Assembly (NCBI RefSeq): GCF_017311165.1
Contig: NZ_CP062973.1
Coordinates: 558,001 to 622,000 of the forward strand
Origin: Psychroflexus sp. ALD_RP9
Lineage (GTDB): Bacteria > Bacteroidota > Bacteroidia > Flavobacteriales > Flavobacteriaceae
Direction: 5' to 3'
DNA: 64,000 bases
The position numbers were made by a program, and so were the translations under genes. Of this stretch, positions 56,650 to 64,000 are shown piece after piece (position 1 is the first letter of the stretch; each line of letters begins with the position of its first letter). The notes beneath the pieces are model-generated. The model searched no databases and was not told the DNA's origin. It worked only from the letters and a program-made list of their open reading frames with translations.

Positions 56650-57150
56650 TTATGTTAAACACTTAAAATAGTCAAATGGCTCTTTGCAATCATCACATTT
56701 AAACATGGCTTTGCAAGCTGTAGAAGCAAATTGACTAATTAGAGTAGTATTTTTTGAACCACATTGAGGGCATTTCACCACTTTCTTTTGACCTAATAAA
56801 GCAGCTTTATCGGCTGTTGCATTCATTGGAGGTGCAATTCCATATTTTTTTAGAGCCTGCTTGGCTTCATCTGTCATCCAGTCGGTTGTCCAAGCAGGTG
56901 ATAATATTAATTTTACTTTTGGAATATAGCCTTGATCAGATAAAGCTTTTTTCACATCATCGCCTATAACATCCATAGCTGGACAACCACTGTAAGTTGG
57001 TGTAATTTCAACTTTAACATGTTTATTATCTTCAAGTTTTGCAGACCTAACAACTCCCATATCTACAATGGATAATACTGGAATTTCAGGATCTGAAACG
57101 CCTTTCAAAATCGGTAATAATTCTTGATCTATTTGTTTAAGATTAGACAT
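56650..57150 (-). CDS. paaD: PaaD, MIP18-family (DUF59) protein for the ring-epoxidase complex
   Basis: The 166-residue protein has an N-terminal DUF59 domain (SDPEIPVLSIVDMGVV, then PTYSGCPAMDVI near 52-63) and a C-terminal zinc-ribbon-like part: CPQCGSKNTTLIS, STACKAMFKCDDCKEPFDYFKC with several CxxC pairs. PaaD helps supply Fe-S or metal to PaaABCE; it is not part of the catalytic core. E. coli PaaD is 165 residues. It is 4 bases after paaC. Confidence 0.93.
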   Translation of the reverse strand: MSNLKQIDQELLPILKGVSDPEIPVLSIVDMGVVRSAKLEDNKHVKVEITPTYSGCPAMDVIGDDVKKALSDQGYIPKVKLILSPAWTTDWMTDEAKQALKKYGIAPPMNATADKAALLGQKKVVKCPQCGSKNTTLISQFASTACKAMFKCDDCKEPFDYFKCLT

Positions 57151-57154
57151 TCTA

Positions 57155-57910
57155 TTACCATTTCATATTAGGGTAAGTTCGCTGCATGTATTGAAGGTCA
57201 GATAATATAAAACCCATGTGTTCTGTATGAATGCCTTTTTTACCTCCTTTTTGGAAGTAATCTAAATCAGGAACTTTTAAGGTAGCTTCGTTTAATACTT
57301 CAGCGACTTTATTAAAATAATTGTTTTTTAAACCATTAACATCTACACCGTGATTAGAATTGATTGCAGCCACATCATCTTTAGTTGTCATGAATAATTC
57401 ATTGGTATAAGGCCATAAATTGCTCACTGCTAATTGCATTTTTTCGTGACTTACTTCAGTGCCGTCACCTAAGCGTTTAACCCAATCGCTAGAAAACTGT
57501 CTATGATAGGCAACTTCTTTAATACTTTTTTTAGCAATGGCTTGTAAATTTACATTTTGTGATTCCTGTAATTGTTCTAAGAGTCTAAAATGAAATTCAT
57601 CAAAAAAGTATTGCCTAGTAATCACATGTGCAAAATCTGTATTTGGCTGTTCAACAAGTAAAACATTTAGATATTCTCTTTCTTTTCTTAGAAATGCTAC
57701 ATCGTCTTCGGTAATATCTTCTTTTGAGAGCTCTGCGATGTATTGATAATAGCTGCGTGTTTGACCGAGTAAGTCTAATGCAATATTAGTCATTGCAATA
57801 TCTGTTTCTAAAGTTGGACCATGACCACATAACTCTGAAAGTCGTTGCCCTAGAATTAAGGCATTATCGGCAATACCATAAATATATTTTATTAAATTTT
57901 GATTTGTCAT
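57155..57910 (-). CDS. paaC: PaaC, structural subunit of phenylacetyl-CoA 1,2-epoxidase
   Basis: The 251-residue ferritin-like helical protein is homologous to PaaA but without the active diiron site. It contains ADNALILGQRLSELCGHGPTLETDIAMTNIALDLLGQTRSYY at the N-terminus and the EVAYHRQFSSDWVKRLGDGTEVSH block. It supports PaaA in the multicomponent epoxidase. E. coli PaaC is 248 residues. It is 21 bases after paaB. Confidence 0.94.
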   Translation of the reverse strand: MTNQNLIKYIYGIADNALILGQRLSELCGHGPTLETDIAMTNIALDLLGQTRSYYQYIAELSKEDITEDDVAFLRKEREYLNVLLVEQPNTDFAHVITRQYFFDEFHFRLLEQLQESQNVNLQAIAKKSIKEVAYHRQFSSDWVKRLGDGTEVSHEKMQLAVSNLWPYTNELFMTTKDDVAAINSNHGVDVNGLKNNYFNKVAEVLNEATLKVPDLDYFQKGGKKGIHTEHMGFILSDLQYMQRTYPNMKW

Positions 57911-57931
57911 TGTTATGATTTTAGCATTTAG

Positions 57932-58216
57932 CTACATATGTTCAACGTTATCTGGCAAATCATAAAAAGTAGGGTGCCTATAAGCTTTATCAGCTGCAGG
58001 CTCAAACATTTCACCATTTTGCTCAGGATTAGAGGCCTTAATATTTTTAGATTCAACCACCCAAATACTTACGCCTTCACTTCTTCTTGTATAAACATCA
58101 CGGGCATTTTTTAAAGCCATATTTGCATCTGCAGCGTGTAAGCTACCAAAATGTCGGTGCTCTAAACCATTTTTACTTCTTACGAAGACTTCCCAAAGTG
58201 GCCAATTTTTTTTCAT
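57932..58216 (-). CDS. paaB: PaaB, small subunit of phenylacetyl-CoA 1,2-epoxidase
   Basis: The 94-residue protein opens with WPLWEVFVRSKNGLEHRHFGSLHAADANMALKNARDVYTRR, the recognisable PaaB core, and ends with EMFEPAADKAYRHPTFYDLPD. It stabilises and bridges the PaaAC complex. It lies between paaA and paaC in the standard order. Confidence 0.94.
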   Translation of the reverse strand: MKKNWPLWEVFVRSKNGLEHRHFGSLHAADANMALKNARDVYTRRSEGVSIWVVESKNIKASNPEQNGEMFEPAADKAYRHPTFYDLPDNVEHM

Positions 58217-58245
58217 TTGAATTAGTTTTTAATTCTAAACAAGTT

Positions 58246-59202
58246 TTATATCGCTTGTTGTATTTCGTTTTCTGATTTTTTTTCAGCGTAAGCAACTGCT
58301 GCATCTCTTACCCATTCACCATTATCCCATGCATTTTTTCTTGCTGAAATTCGTTCTTTATTACACATACCATGACCTTTAACAACTTGCCAAAACTCAT
58401 CCCAATTAATTTCCCCAAATTCATAATGACCTGTATCATTGTTAAATTTCAAATCTTCATCAGGAATTGTTAAGCCCAATATGTCAGCTTGAGGTACAGT
58501 TTGGTCTATAAATTGTTGGCGTAATTCGTCGTTAGTTTTTCTTTTAAGCTTCCACTTCATTGACTGCTCGGTATGTGTAGACTCTTCGTCTGTAGGACCA
58601 AACATCATTAAAGAAGGCCACCACCAACGGTTTAGCGCATCTTGAGCCATTTCTTTTTGTTCTTCAGTTCCGTTACAGAGCGTTAGCATAATTTCGTACC
58701 CTTGACGTTGGTGAAAACTTTCTTCTTTGCACACACGTACCATCGCACGTGCGTAAGGACCAAATGATGTATTACATAACGGCACTTGGTTAATAATTGC
58801 AGCGCCATCTACAAGCCAACCTATTGCACCAATATCTGCCCAGGTTAAAGTTGGGTAGTTAAATATGCTTGAATATTTTGCCTTACCTGTATGTAATTGC
58901 TCATATAATTCTTCTCTAGAAACACCTAAAGTTTCACAGGCTGAGTAAAGATAAAGACCATGGCCAGCTTCATCTTGAACCTTAGCTAATAGAGCTACTT
59001 TTCTTCTTAATGAAGGCGCTCTAGTAATCCAATTTCCTTCTGGTAGCATACCAACAATTTCAGAATGTGCATGCTGAGAAATTTGGCGAATATGCGTTTT
59101 GCGATACTTTTCTGGCATCCAGTCTTTTGGCTCTATTCGTTCATCTCTTGCAATTTTTTCTTCAAAAATTTTCTCTAAATCTTTAATTTCATTTTGACTC
59201 AT
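58246..59202 (-). CDS. paaA: PaaA, catalytic diiron subunit of phenylacetyl-CoA 1,2-epoxidase
   Basis: The ATG at 59202 ([16 protein letters not shown]) follows the paaE stop by 19 bases and gives 318 residues. An upstream in-frame start at 59232 overlaps paaE. PaaA is the catalytic oxygenase. EHG-type diiron ligands are in [18 protein letters not shown] and [16 protein letters not shown], with [28 protein letters not shown] near 190-220. It acts with PaaB, PaaC and the reductase PaaE on phenylacetyl-CoA. Confidence 0.95.
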   Translation of the reverse strand: MSQNEIKDLEKIFEEKIARDERIEPKDWMPEKYRKTHIRQISQHAHSEIVGMLPEGNWITRAPSLRRKVALLAKVQDEAGHGLYLYSACETLGVSREELYEQLHTGKAKYSSIFNYPTLTWADIGAIGWLVDGAAIINQVPLCNTSFGPYARAMVRVCKEESFHQRQGYEIMLTLCNGTEEQKEMAQDALNRWWWPSLMMFGPTDEESTHTEQSMKWKLKRKTNDELRQQFIDQTVPQADILGLTIPDEDLKFNNDTGHYEFGEINWDEFWQVVKGHGMCNKERISARKNAWDNGEWVRDAAVAYAEKKSENEIQQAI

Positions 59203-59221
59203 AGCTTCAGATTTAATTAAT

Positions 59222-60295
59222 TTAAACATCAAAATCGACGATAACGTCTTTAGATGTTGGAATAGCTTGACAACTTAATACGTAATTTTGGTCAACCTCT
59301 TCTTTTTCAAGTGCATAATTAATTTTCATTTCTACTTGACCTTGAATAACTTTACATTTGCAAGTGCTACATACACCACCTTTGCACGCAAATGGTAAGT
59401 CTGCTCCTGCTGTTAAAGCAGCATCAAGTATATTATCATCGGTTTTAGACATTTCGAAGTGAAATTCTTTTCCACCATCTAAAACCGTTATTTTAGTTCC
59501 ATCTTTTCGTTTAGCCATAGCGGCTTCAGCGCGTTTTTTGTCTGCTTCAGAAACTCCTGTCACAAAAAGCTCGTAATGAATGTGTTCTTTAGATAGACCT
59601 TTTTTTACTAACTCATCTCTAATCATAAAAATCATTTGCTCTGGACCACATATAAAACATTCACTCACAGAACTTACATCTAAAACTGTCTGAGAAAGCT
59701 GTTGAATTTTCTCGGGTGTAAAACGACCATTAAATAACTCAATATCACGTTGTTCTCGTGTTAAAAAATAAAAAATTTCTAACCGACCGAAAAATTTATT
59801 TCTGAGTTGTTCAATTTCTTCTTTAAATATAATGGATTTTGCATTCTTATTCAAATAAAACAACTGACATTTGGAGTTTGGTTCTTCTGCTAAATGCGTT
59901 TTTATCATAGATAAAACTGGTGTTATTCCTGAACCAGCAGCAAAAAAAACATAAGTATTATTTGATTTTGGCTTAACTTCAACACCAAAATCACCACTTG
60001 GTGGCATAACTTCTAAAGTATCTCCGGCTTTAAGTTCCTGATTTATAAATGTAGAAAATTTACCTTCAAAAATTTGTTTTACGGCTACTTTCCACTGATT
60101 TTCTATAGGACTTGAGCATAATGAATAAGATCTTCTAACATCTTCGCCATTAATGGTTTGTTTTAATGTCAAGTACTGTCCTTGATGATATTGAAAATCC
60201 TTTTTCAGTTGCTGAGGAACTTCAAAATTAACAACTGAACAATCATCTGTTTCCTTGTAAACATCAGTAACTTTTAAGGGAAAAAACTTAGCCAT
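59222..60295 (-). CDS. paaE: PaaE, reductase component of phenylacetyl-CoA 1,2-epoxidase
   Basis: The 357-residue reductase has an FAD-binding region ([11 protein letters not shown] near 53-63), an NAD(P)-binding region ([15 protein letters not shown] and the later [19 protein letters not shown]) and a plant-type 2Fe-2S domain with C304, C309, C312 and C342 in the CX4CX2CX29C spacing. It passes electrons from NADPH to PaaA. It is the first gene of the minus-strand paa operon, directly after the operator/promoter at 60313-60343. Confidence 0.95.
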   Translation of the reverse strand: MAKFFPLKVTDVYKETDDCSVVNFEVPQQLKKDFQYHQGQYLTLKQTINGEDVRRSYSLCSSPIENQWKVAVKQIFEGKFSTFINQELKAGDTLEVMPPSGDFGVEVKPKSNNTYVFFAAGSGITPVLSMIKTHLAEEPNSKCQLFYLNKNAKSIIFKEEIEQLRNKFFGRLEIFYFLTREQRDIELFNGRFTPEKIQQLSQTVLDVSSVSECFICGPEQMIFMIRDELVKKGLSKEHIHYELFVTGVSEADKKRAEAAMAKRKDGTKITVLDGGKEFHFEMSKTDDNILDAALTAGADLPFACKGGVCSTCKCKVIQGQVEMKINYALEKEEVDQNYVLSCQAIPTSKDVIVDFDV

Positions 60296-60312
60296 TTATA
60301 AATCGATTTGTA

Positions 60313-60343
60313 CAAAACTAACAATTGTTAGTTTATACATCAA
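60313..60343 (-). promoter_or_regulatory. paa operon promoter overlapping a palindromic operator
   Basis: On the minus strand: TTG (60343-60341), 20 bases, TAGTTTTG (60320-60313), an exact fit to TTG-N17-23-TAnnTTTG, 17 bases upstream of the paaE start. A perfect 20-bp palindrome, AAACTAACAATTGTTAGTTT (60315-60334), covers most of the -7 box and the spacer. This is the expected geometry for repression by a TetR-family protein, and the TetR gene lies 107 bases away. Binding itself is inferred. Confidence 0.8.
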
Positions 60344-60401
60344 TAAAAATCATGTTAATTTTTAATTTTCAAGAAAGCTTTAAGTCACTCGTAATGATAA
60401 G

Positions 60402-60980
60402 TTAGGAATCACTTTGTCTTATTATGCCATAAAGCAAAATAGTTTCTAGGTCAGCTTTTAAGTCTTCTACTGTGAGGTGTTTGCGTTTAGCGACCCATAA
60501 ATTAAGCGTTCTAAGTGTTGATAAAATTGAAAATAGTATGACTTCAGGGTCGCGTTTGGTAATTGATTGCTCTTGAATACCATATTTTATTATTTCTCTT
60601 AGCTCTTGTTCATATCTAAATCGCTTAGCTTTAAATTTATCTAAAGCTTCACCATTTAAATGAATCCATTCTGTATTTAAAACAGCTACGCTTTCAGGTT
60701 GATGCAAACTTAAATCGATATGTTGCTGAATAATTTCAGATAATTTTTGTCTTGTTGAAAAACTAGGATTTTGATTAACATCATGAATATGATTTACAAA
60801 TGTATTGGCCAGATTTAAGACAATCGCTTCTAAGATAGCTTGTTTAGATGGTAAATGATTATACAAACTTGCGGCTTTGATATCAAGTGACTTGGCAATG
60901 TCACGCATACTTACAGCCGAGTAACCTTTTAGGCTAAATAAAAGTCCTGCCTGTTTAATAATTTCATCTCGTCTTGTCAT
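60402..60980 (-). CDS. TetR-family transcriptional regulator, likely repressor of the paa operon
   Basis: The 192-residue protein has an N-terminal helix-turn-helix (about 10-55: IIKQAGLLFSLKGYSAVSMRDIAKSLDIKAASLYNHLPSKQAIL) and a helical ligand-binding domain. It begins 3 bases after the GSCFA gene and precedes the paa promoter on the same strand, where a 20-bp palindrome sits. By analogy with TetR-type PaaR, the ligand may be phenylacetyl-CoA, but the ligand is inferred. Confidence 0.85.
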   Translation of the reverse strand: MTRRDEIIKQAGLLFSLKGYSAVSMRDIAKSLDIKAASLYNHLPSKQAILEAIVLNLANTFVNHIHDVNQNPSFSTRQKLSEIIQQHIDLSLHQPESVAVLNTEWIHLNGEALDKFKAKRFRYEQELREIIKYGIQEQSITKRDPEVILFSILSTLRTLNLWVAKRKHLTVEDLKADLETILLYGIIRQSDS

Positions 60981-60983
60981 TAA

Positions 60984-61937
60984 TTAATTATTAATAAAAT
61001 TCATATGAGGAAATCTTTGCTTTAATTTACTAATTTTCACTTCTAAATTAGCCATAAATTTTTGATGAGCTTCACTTTGAGGATTAAAAGCTTTATGATG
61101 AAGTCCTTTTTGAACTACTTCAACTTGATTCATGATCTCTAGAGTAGATTGATTGATATAGACCGACTTAAATTTTTCCCAAATAAATTTAATTGCTGAA
61201 GAACTAGGATGTGCCAAATCTGCATTGTAAAACCGATAATCACGCAACTCATCTACCAATAATTCAAAAGACGGGAAATACATTAAATCATGTTCAGACT
61301 CATCTATAAACTCATGTAAAGCAGCAATTAGATGAGCTTTGCTCCTGGAGTTTTCGACTAGACCATCTTTAAGGTGCTTGACTGGTGAAACCGTAAAAAC
61401 AAGATTGCAGCTGGTATTTACACTTTTTATTAAACCTGTTAATGCTCTAAGCTCTTCTTTTAAATCGCCAACTGTGCTTAACTGCTTTGTAAATTGCTTT
61501 GATGGTATTTTATGGCAATTAGCGACAAAAGCTGAATTTATTTGTCGAGAATAAAACCAAGCCGTTCCTAAACTTATAAATATTAAATTAGAATTATGAA
61601 CTGCTTGACGAAGAACTTCAGCTGAAGCTTCTAAGTTAAAAATTAACTCCTTTTGGGTTGAAGCTGATAGCGAAGAATGTGCCAAAAAAGAATGGTAAAT
61701 GCCATCATGTTCAATCAATTCAAAATCTTTACGATGTCCTAGAGCAAATTCAATGGATTTTAAAATAGCCTTGGGATGAAAAAGTACACCAAAAGGATTG
61801 GCTTTAGCCTGAAATTGATAGTAAGTTAATTGATCGTAAATATGTGTTGAAAAGCAAGACCCTAATAATAGAATTTTGCTTGAATAATCAAGCTTATAAA
61901 CTGATGTTGGTAGATTAACTTCACTAAAAAACTTCAT
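60984..61937 (-). CDS. GSCFA-domain protein
   Basis: The 317-residue protein has the signature LLLGSCFSTHIYDQL near 30-45 and an SGNH/GDSL-like layout: ISLGTAWFYSR, FTVSPVKHLKDG, and a late DLAHPSSSAI block that may carry the catalytic Asp-His pair. GSCFA proteins are common in Bacteroidota with unproven function; hydrolase activity is inferred. Its start directly follows the alaS stop. Confidence 0.83.
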   Translation of the reverse strand: MKFFSEVNLPTSVYKLDYSSKILLLGSCFSTHIYDQLTYYQFQAKANPFGVLFHPKAILKSIEFALGHRKDFELIEHDGIYHSFLAHSSLSASTQKELIFNLEASAEVLRQAVHNSNLIFISLGTAWFYSRQINSAFVANCHKIPSKQFTKQLSTVGDLKEELRALTGLIKSVNTSCNLVFTVSPVKHLKDGLVENSRSKAHLIAALHEFIDESEHDLMYFPSFELLVDELRDYRFYNADLAHPSSSAIKFIWEKFKSVYINQSTLEIMNQVEVVQKGLHHKAFNPQSEAHQKFMANLEVKISKLKQRFPHMNFINN

Positions 61938-64000
61938 TTACAGTAGCGTTTTAGCCGCTTCAAGTGCATCAGGAATTCCTTCTGGTTTTTTACCGCCTGC
62001 GGTTGCAAAAAAGGCCTGTCCGCCACCGCCACCTTGAATAAACTTACCTAGTTCACGGACTATTTTACCTGCATTTAATTCTTCTGAAACAATAGATTTA
62101 GAAATATAGCAAGTCAGCAAGGCTTTATTATTATATTTTGAAGCTAAGATTACTACTAAGTCATCAAACTCTCCACCAAATTGAAACGCTAAATCTTTCA
62201 TGGAACCAGCATCAAGATCAACTTGAGCTATTAAACTGTTTATACCGTTAATTGGTTTAATTTGAGATTTTAGTTCACTTTTAATATATTTTGCTTTTTC
62301 TGCTTTTAATTGCTCGTTTTCTTTTTGTAGTTGTGCAGATTCGCTTAAAAGCTTATCAATAGCCTTTGAAACATCTTTAGGCTGATTAAGTAAGGCTTCT
62401 ATCTGAGCTAATTTTTGAGCTTTATCATCAAGGTAAGATTTAACAGCATCTGCTGTAATGGCTTCAATTCGTCTAATTCCGGATGCTACTGAGCTTTCAC
62501 TAGTAATTTTAAAACTCCATAACTCACTTGTATTTTTAACGTGAGTCCCACCACATAATTCCGTTGATTGTCCAAATTGGATGGTTCTTACCGTATCACC
62601 ATATTTTTCGCCAAATAATGCAATTGCACCTTCACTTATAGCCTGATCATAAGGTATATTTCTTTTTTCTACTAAGTTGAGTTGTTCCTGAATTCTAGCG
62701 TTGACGAAGGCTTCAACTTCAACTAACTCGTCACGACTGACTTTAGAAAAATGCGAAAAATCAAACCTTAAACTTCCCGAATGCACCATAGAGCCTTTTT
62801 GCTCAACATGATCACCTAAAACGTGACGCAAAGCTTGATGCAATAAATGGGTTGCTGTATGGTTTGCAGCAGCACGTTGTCGCTGATTAGCATCTACAAC
62901 TGCATTAAAAGTAGCATTGATATTTTTAGGTAAACTCTTAGTAATGTGAATAATTAAATTATTCTCTTTTTTTGTGTCTATGATGTATGTAACATCACCT
63001 GAAGGCGACTCTAAATAACCTTTATCTCCAACTTGGCCACCGCCTTCTGGATAAAAAGGCGTTAAATTAAAGACTAGTTGAAAAAGCGCTCCATCTTTTT
63101 TTGAAGTAACTTTTCGGTATTTAACGATTTTAACCGATGTTTCTAAATAGTCGTAACCTATAAACTCTTCAGAATCATCTTCTCTTATAACTTCCCAATC
63201 CTCAGTTGAAGTTTCGGCCGCTTTTCTAGATCGTGATTTTTGTTTTTCGAGTTCTGCATTAAATTCATTTTGATTTAATTTGAAATCGTTTTCTTCTAAA
63301 ATCAATGCGGTTAAATCGATAGGAAAACCAAAAGTATCGTATAATTCAAAAGCTTTTTTGCCTGAGATAATTTTAGTTGAACTTTGCTGCATGATTTGGT
63401 CTAACAATGTTAAGCCTTGATCTAATGTCCTTAAAAACGAGTGTTCTTCTTCTCTAATTACATTTTGGCAAAGTTGTTTTTGCTTTATAATTTCAGGAAA
63501 TGCTTTACCCATTTGCTTACTTAGCACATCAACTAATTTGTAGATAAAGGCTTCTTTCATCTTTAAAAATGTAAAACCATACCTAATCGCACGACGTAAA
63601 ATTCGCCTAATCACATAACCTGCGCCATTATTACTTGGTAATTGACCATCTGCAATAGCAAAGGCAACTGCTCTTACATGATCGGCTATTACACGAATTG
63701 CAATATCTACATCTTCAGTTTTACCATAACTAAAACCTGAAATCGTTTCAATTTCAGAGATAATTGGTGTAAAAACATCTGTATCATAATTAGATTGTAC
63801 ACCTTGCATGACCATCGCTAAACGTTCAAAACCCATGCCAGTATCGATATGTTTTGCGGGTAACTCAACTAATTTTCCATTAGCTAAACGGTTAAACTGA
63901 ATGAATACCAAATTCCATATCTCAACAACTTGTGGATGATCTTGATTAACTAATTCGTGACCAGGTTTTTTGGCTTTTTCAGCATCGGTTCTAATATCAA
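61938..64000 (-). CDS. alaS: Alanyl-tRNA synthetase (C-terminal part; gene runs off the right edge)
   Basis: The frame is open on the minus strand from the window edge ([17 protein letters not shown] just inside it) to the stop at 61938, about 687 residues of a family usually near 870. Visible parts are the core region ([17 protein letters not shown], then [20 protein letters not shown]), the editing domain with zinc ligands [13 protein letters not shown] and CGGTHV, and a C-terminal C-Ala domain ending [15 protein letters not shown]. It charges tRNA-Ala. The TTG that opens an internal reading at 63911 is not the start. GSCFA and TetR genes follow immediately. Confidence 0.96.
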   Translation of the reverse strand, partial: DIRTDAEKAKKPGHELVNQDHPQVVEIWNLVFIQFNRLANGKLVELPAKHIDTGMGFERLAMVMQGVQSNYDTDVFTPIISEIETISGFSYGKTEDVDIAIRVIADHVRAVAFAIADGQLPSNNGAGYVIRRILRRAIRYGFTFLKMKEAFIYKLVDVLSKQMGKAFPEIIKQKQLCQNVIREEEHSFLRTLDQGLTLLDQIMQQSSTKIISGKKAFELYDTFGFPIDLTALILEENDFKLNQNEFNAELEKQKSRSRKAAETSTEDWEVIREDDSEEFIGYDYLETSVKIVKYRKVTSKKDGALFQLVFNLTPFYPEGGGQVGDKGYLESPSGDVTYIIDTKKENNLIIHITKSLPKNINATFNAVVDANQRQRAAANHTATHLLHQALRHVLGDHVEQKGSMVHSGSLRFDFSHFSKVSRDELVEVEAFVNARIQEQLNLVEKRNIPYDQAISEGAIALFGEKYGDTVRTIQFGQSTELCGGTHVKNTSELWSFKITSESSVASGIRRIEAITADAVKSYLDDKAQKLAQIEALLNQPKDVSKAIDKLLSESAQLQKENEQLKAEKAKYIKSELKSQIKPINGINSLIAQVDLDAGSMKDLAFQFGGEFDDLVVILASKYNNKALLTCYISKSIVSEELNAGKIVRELGKFIQGGGGGQAFFATAGGKKPEGIPDALEAAKTLL

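Noticed and set aside
56641..56660. GGGATTGTTATG near the end of paaD, resembling block 1 of the structured element
   Set aside because: The match stops after the first half, block 2 and stems are absent, and it overlaps the coding end of paaD.

Overview
The window reads as a continuous stretch of chromosome from a member of the Flavobacteriaceae (Bacteroidota), probably marine. The evidence is AT-rich DNA, proteins of flavobacterial type (T9SS plug/DUF5103, DUF5686 with a carboxypeptidase-regulatory-like N-terminus, S46 dipeptidyl-peptidase, GSCFA protein, Na+-NQR, fused branched-chain 2-oxoacid dehydrogenase E1), lipoprotein signals followed by an Asp run after the cysteine, and promoters of the Bacteroidota form TTG-N17-23-TAnnTTTG. 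I saw no rRNA, tRNA, insertion sequence, phage or CRISPR array.

Layout. 1-8.6 kb: start of nqrA (cut by the window edge), a T9SS plug-family protein, proline catabolism (pruA), rsmG, an acyl desaturase, an aminotransferase and sucC. 8.7-12.3 kb: pyrG and yidC. 12.7-22.4 kb: two repeat-built surface lipoproteins (four FAS1 domains; four CHRD domains) around mnmA, an FMN oxidoreductase, a LysM/periplasmic-binding protein, guaA and a PNPOx-like protein. 22.5-30.1 kb: queE, a run of small housekeeping genes (hydrolase, rluF, VOC, AI-2E permease, YkvA), folD, ffh and ppa. 30.2-41.2 kb: DUF5686 outer-membrane protein, pdhB, etfBA, bifunctional nuclease, a CNT nucleoside transporter with an extra N-terminal domain, thyA-folA-fructosamine kinase, and fabD. 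41.4-47.7 kb: branched-chain 2-oxoacid dehydrogenase E2-E1, a small membrane protein, and a DPP11-type peptidase. 47.7-60.3 kb: the phenylacetate (paa) catabolic cluster on the minus strand, transcribed E-A-B-C-D-G-H-I, then a non-paa insert of about 1.2 kb, then J-Z-F-like-Y. 60.4-64 kb: a TetR regulator, a GSCFA protein and alaS (cut by the right edge).

How the genes work together. PaaABC(D)E epoxidises phenylacetyl-CoA, PaaG isomerises it, PaaZ opens the ring, PaaJ, the PaaF-like enzyme and PaaH carry out the beta-oxidation-like steps, and PaaI/PaaY are thioesterases protecting CoA. No paaK (phenylacetate-CoA ligase) is in the window. A 20-bp perfect palindrome overlaps the paaE promoter and is the obvious operator for the adjacent TetR protein. 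Products feed the TCA cycle (sucC) and electrons from acyl-CoA oxidation can reach the chain through EtfAB.

Most unusual non-coding signal: two intergenic copies (4694-4864 on +, 41188-41347 on -) of one structured element. They share two conserved blocks, while the closing stem and the inner hairpins differ in sequence but keep base pairing. Other points of interest are a DUF1569/DinB-like extension on PaaZ, a Cys-rich small secreted protein and a lipoprotein interrupting the paa cluster, and a possible small RNA on the opposite strand there.
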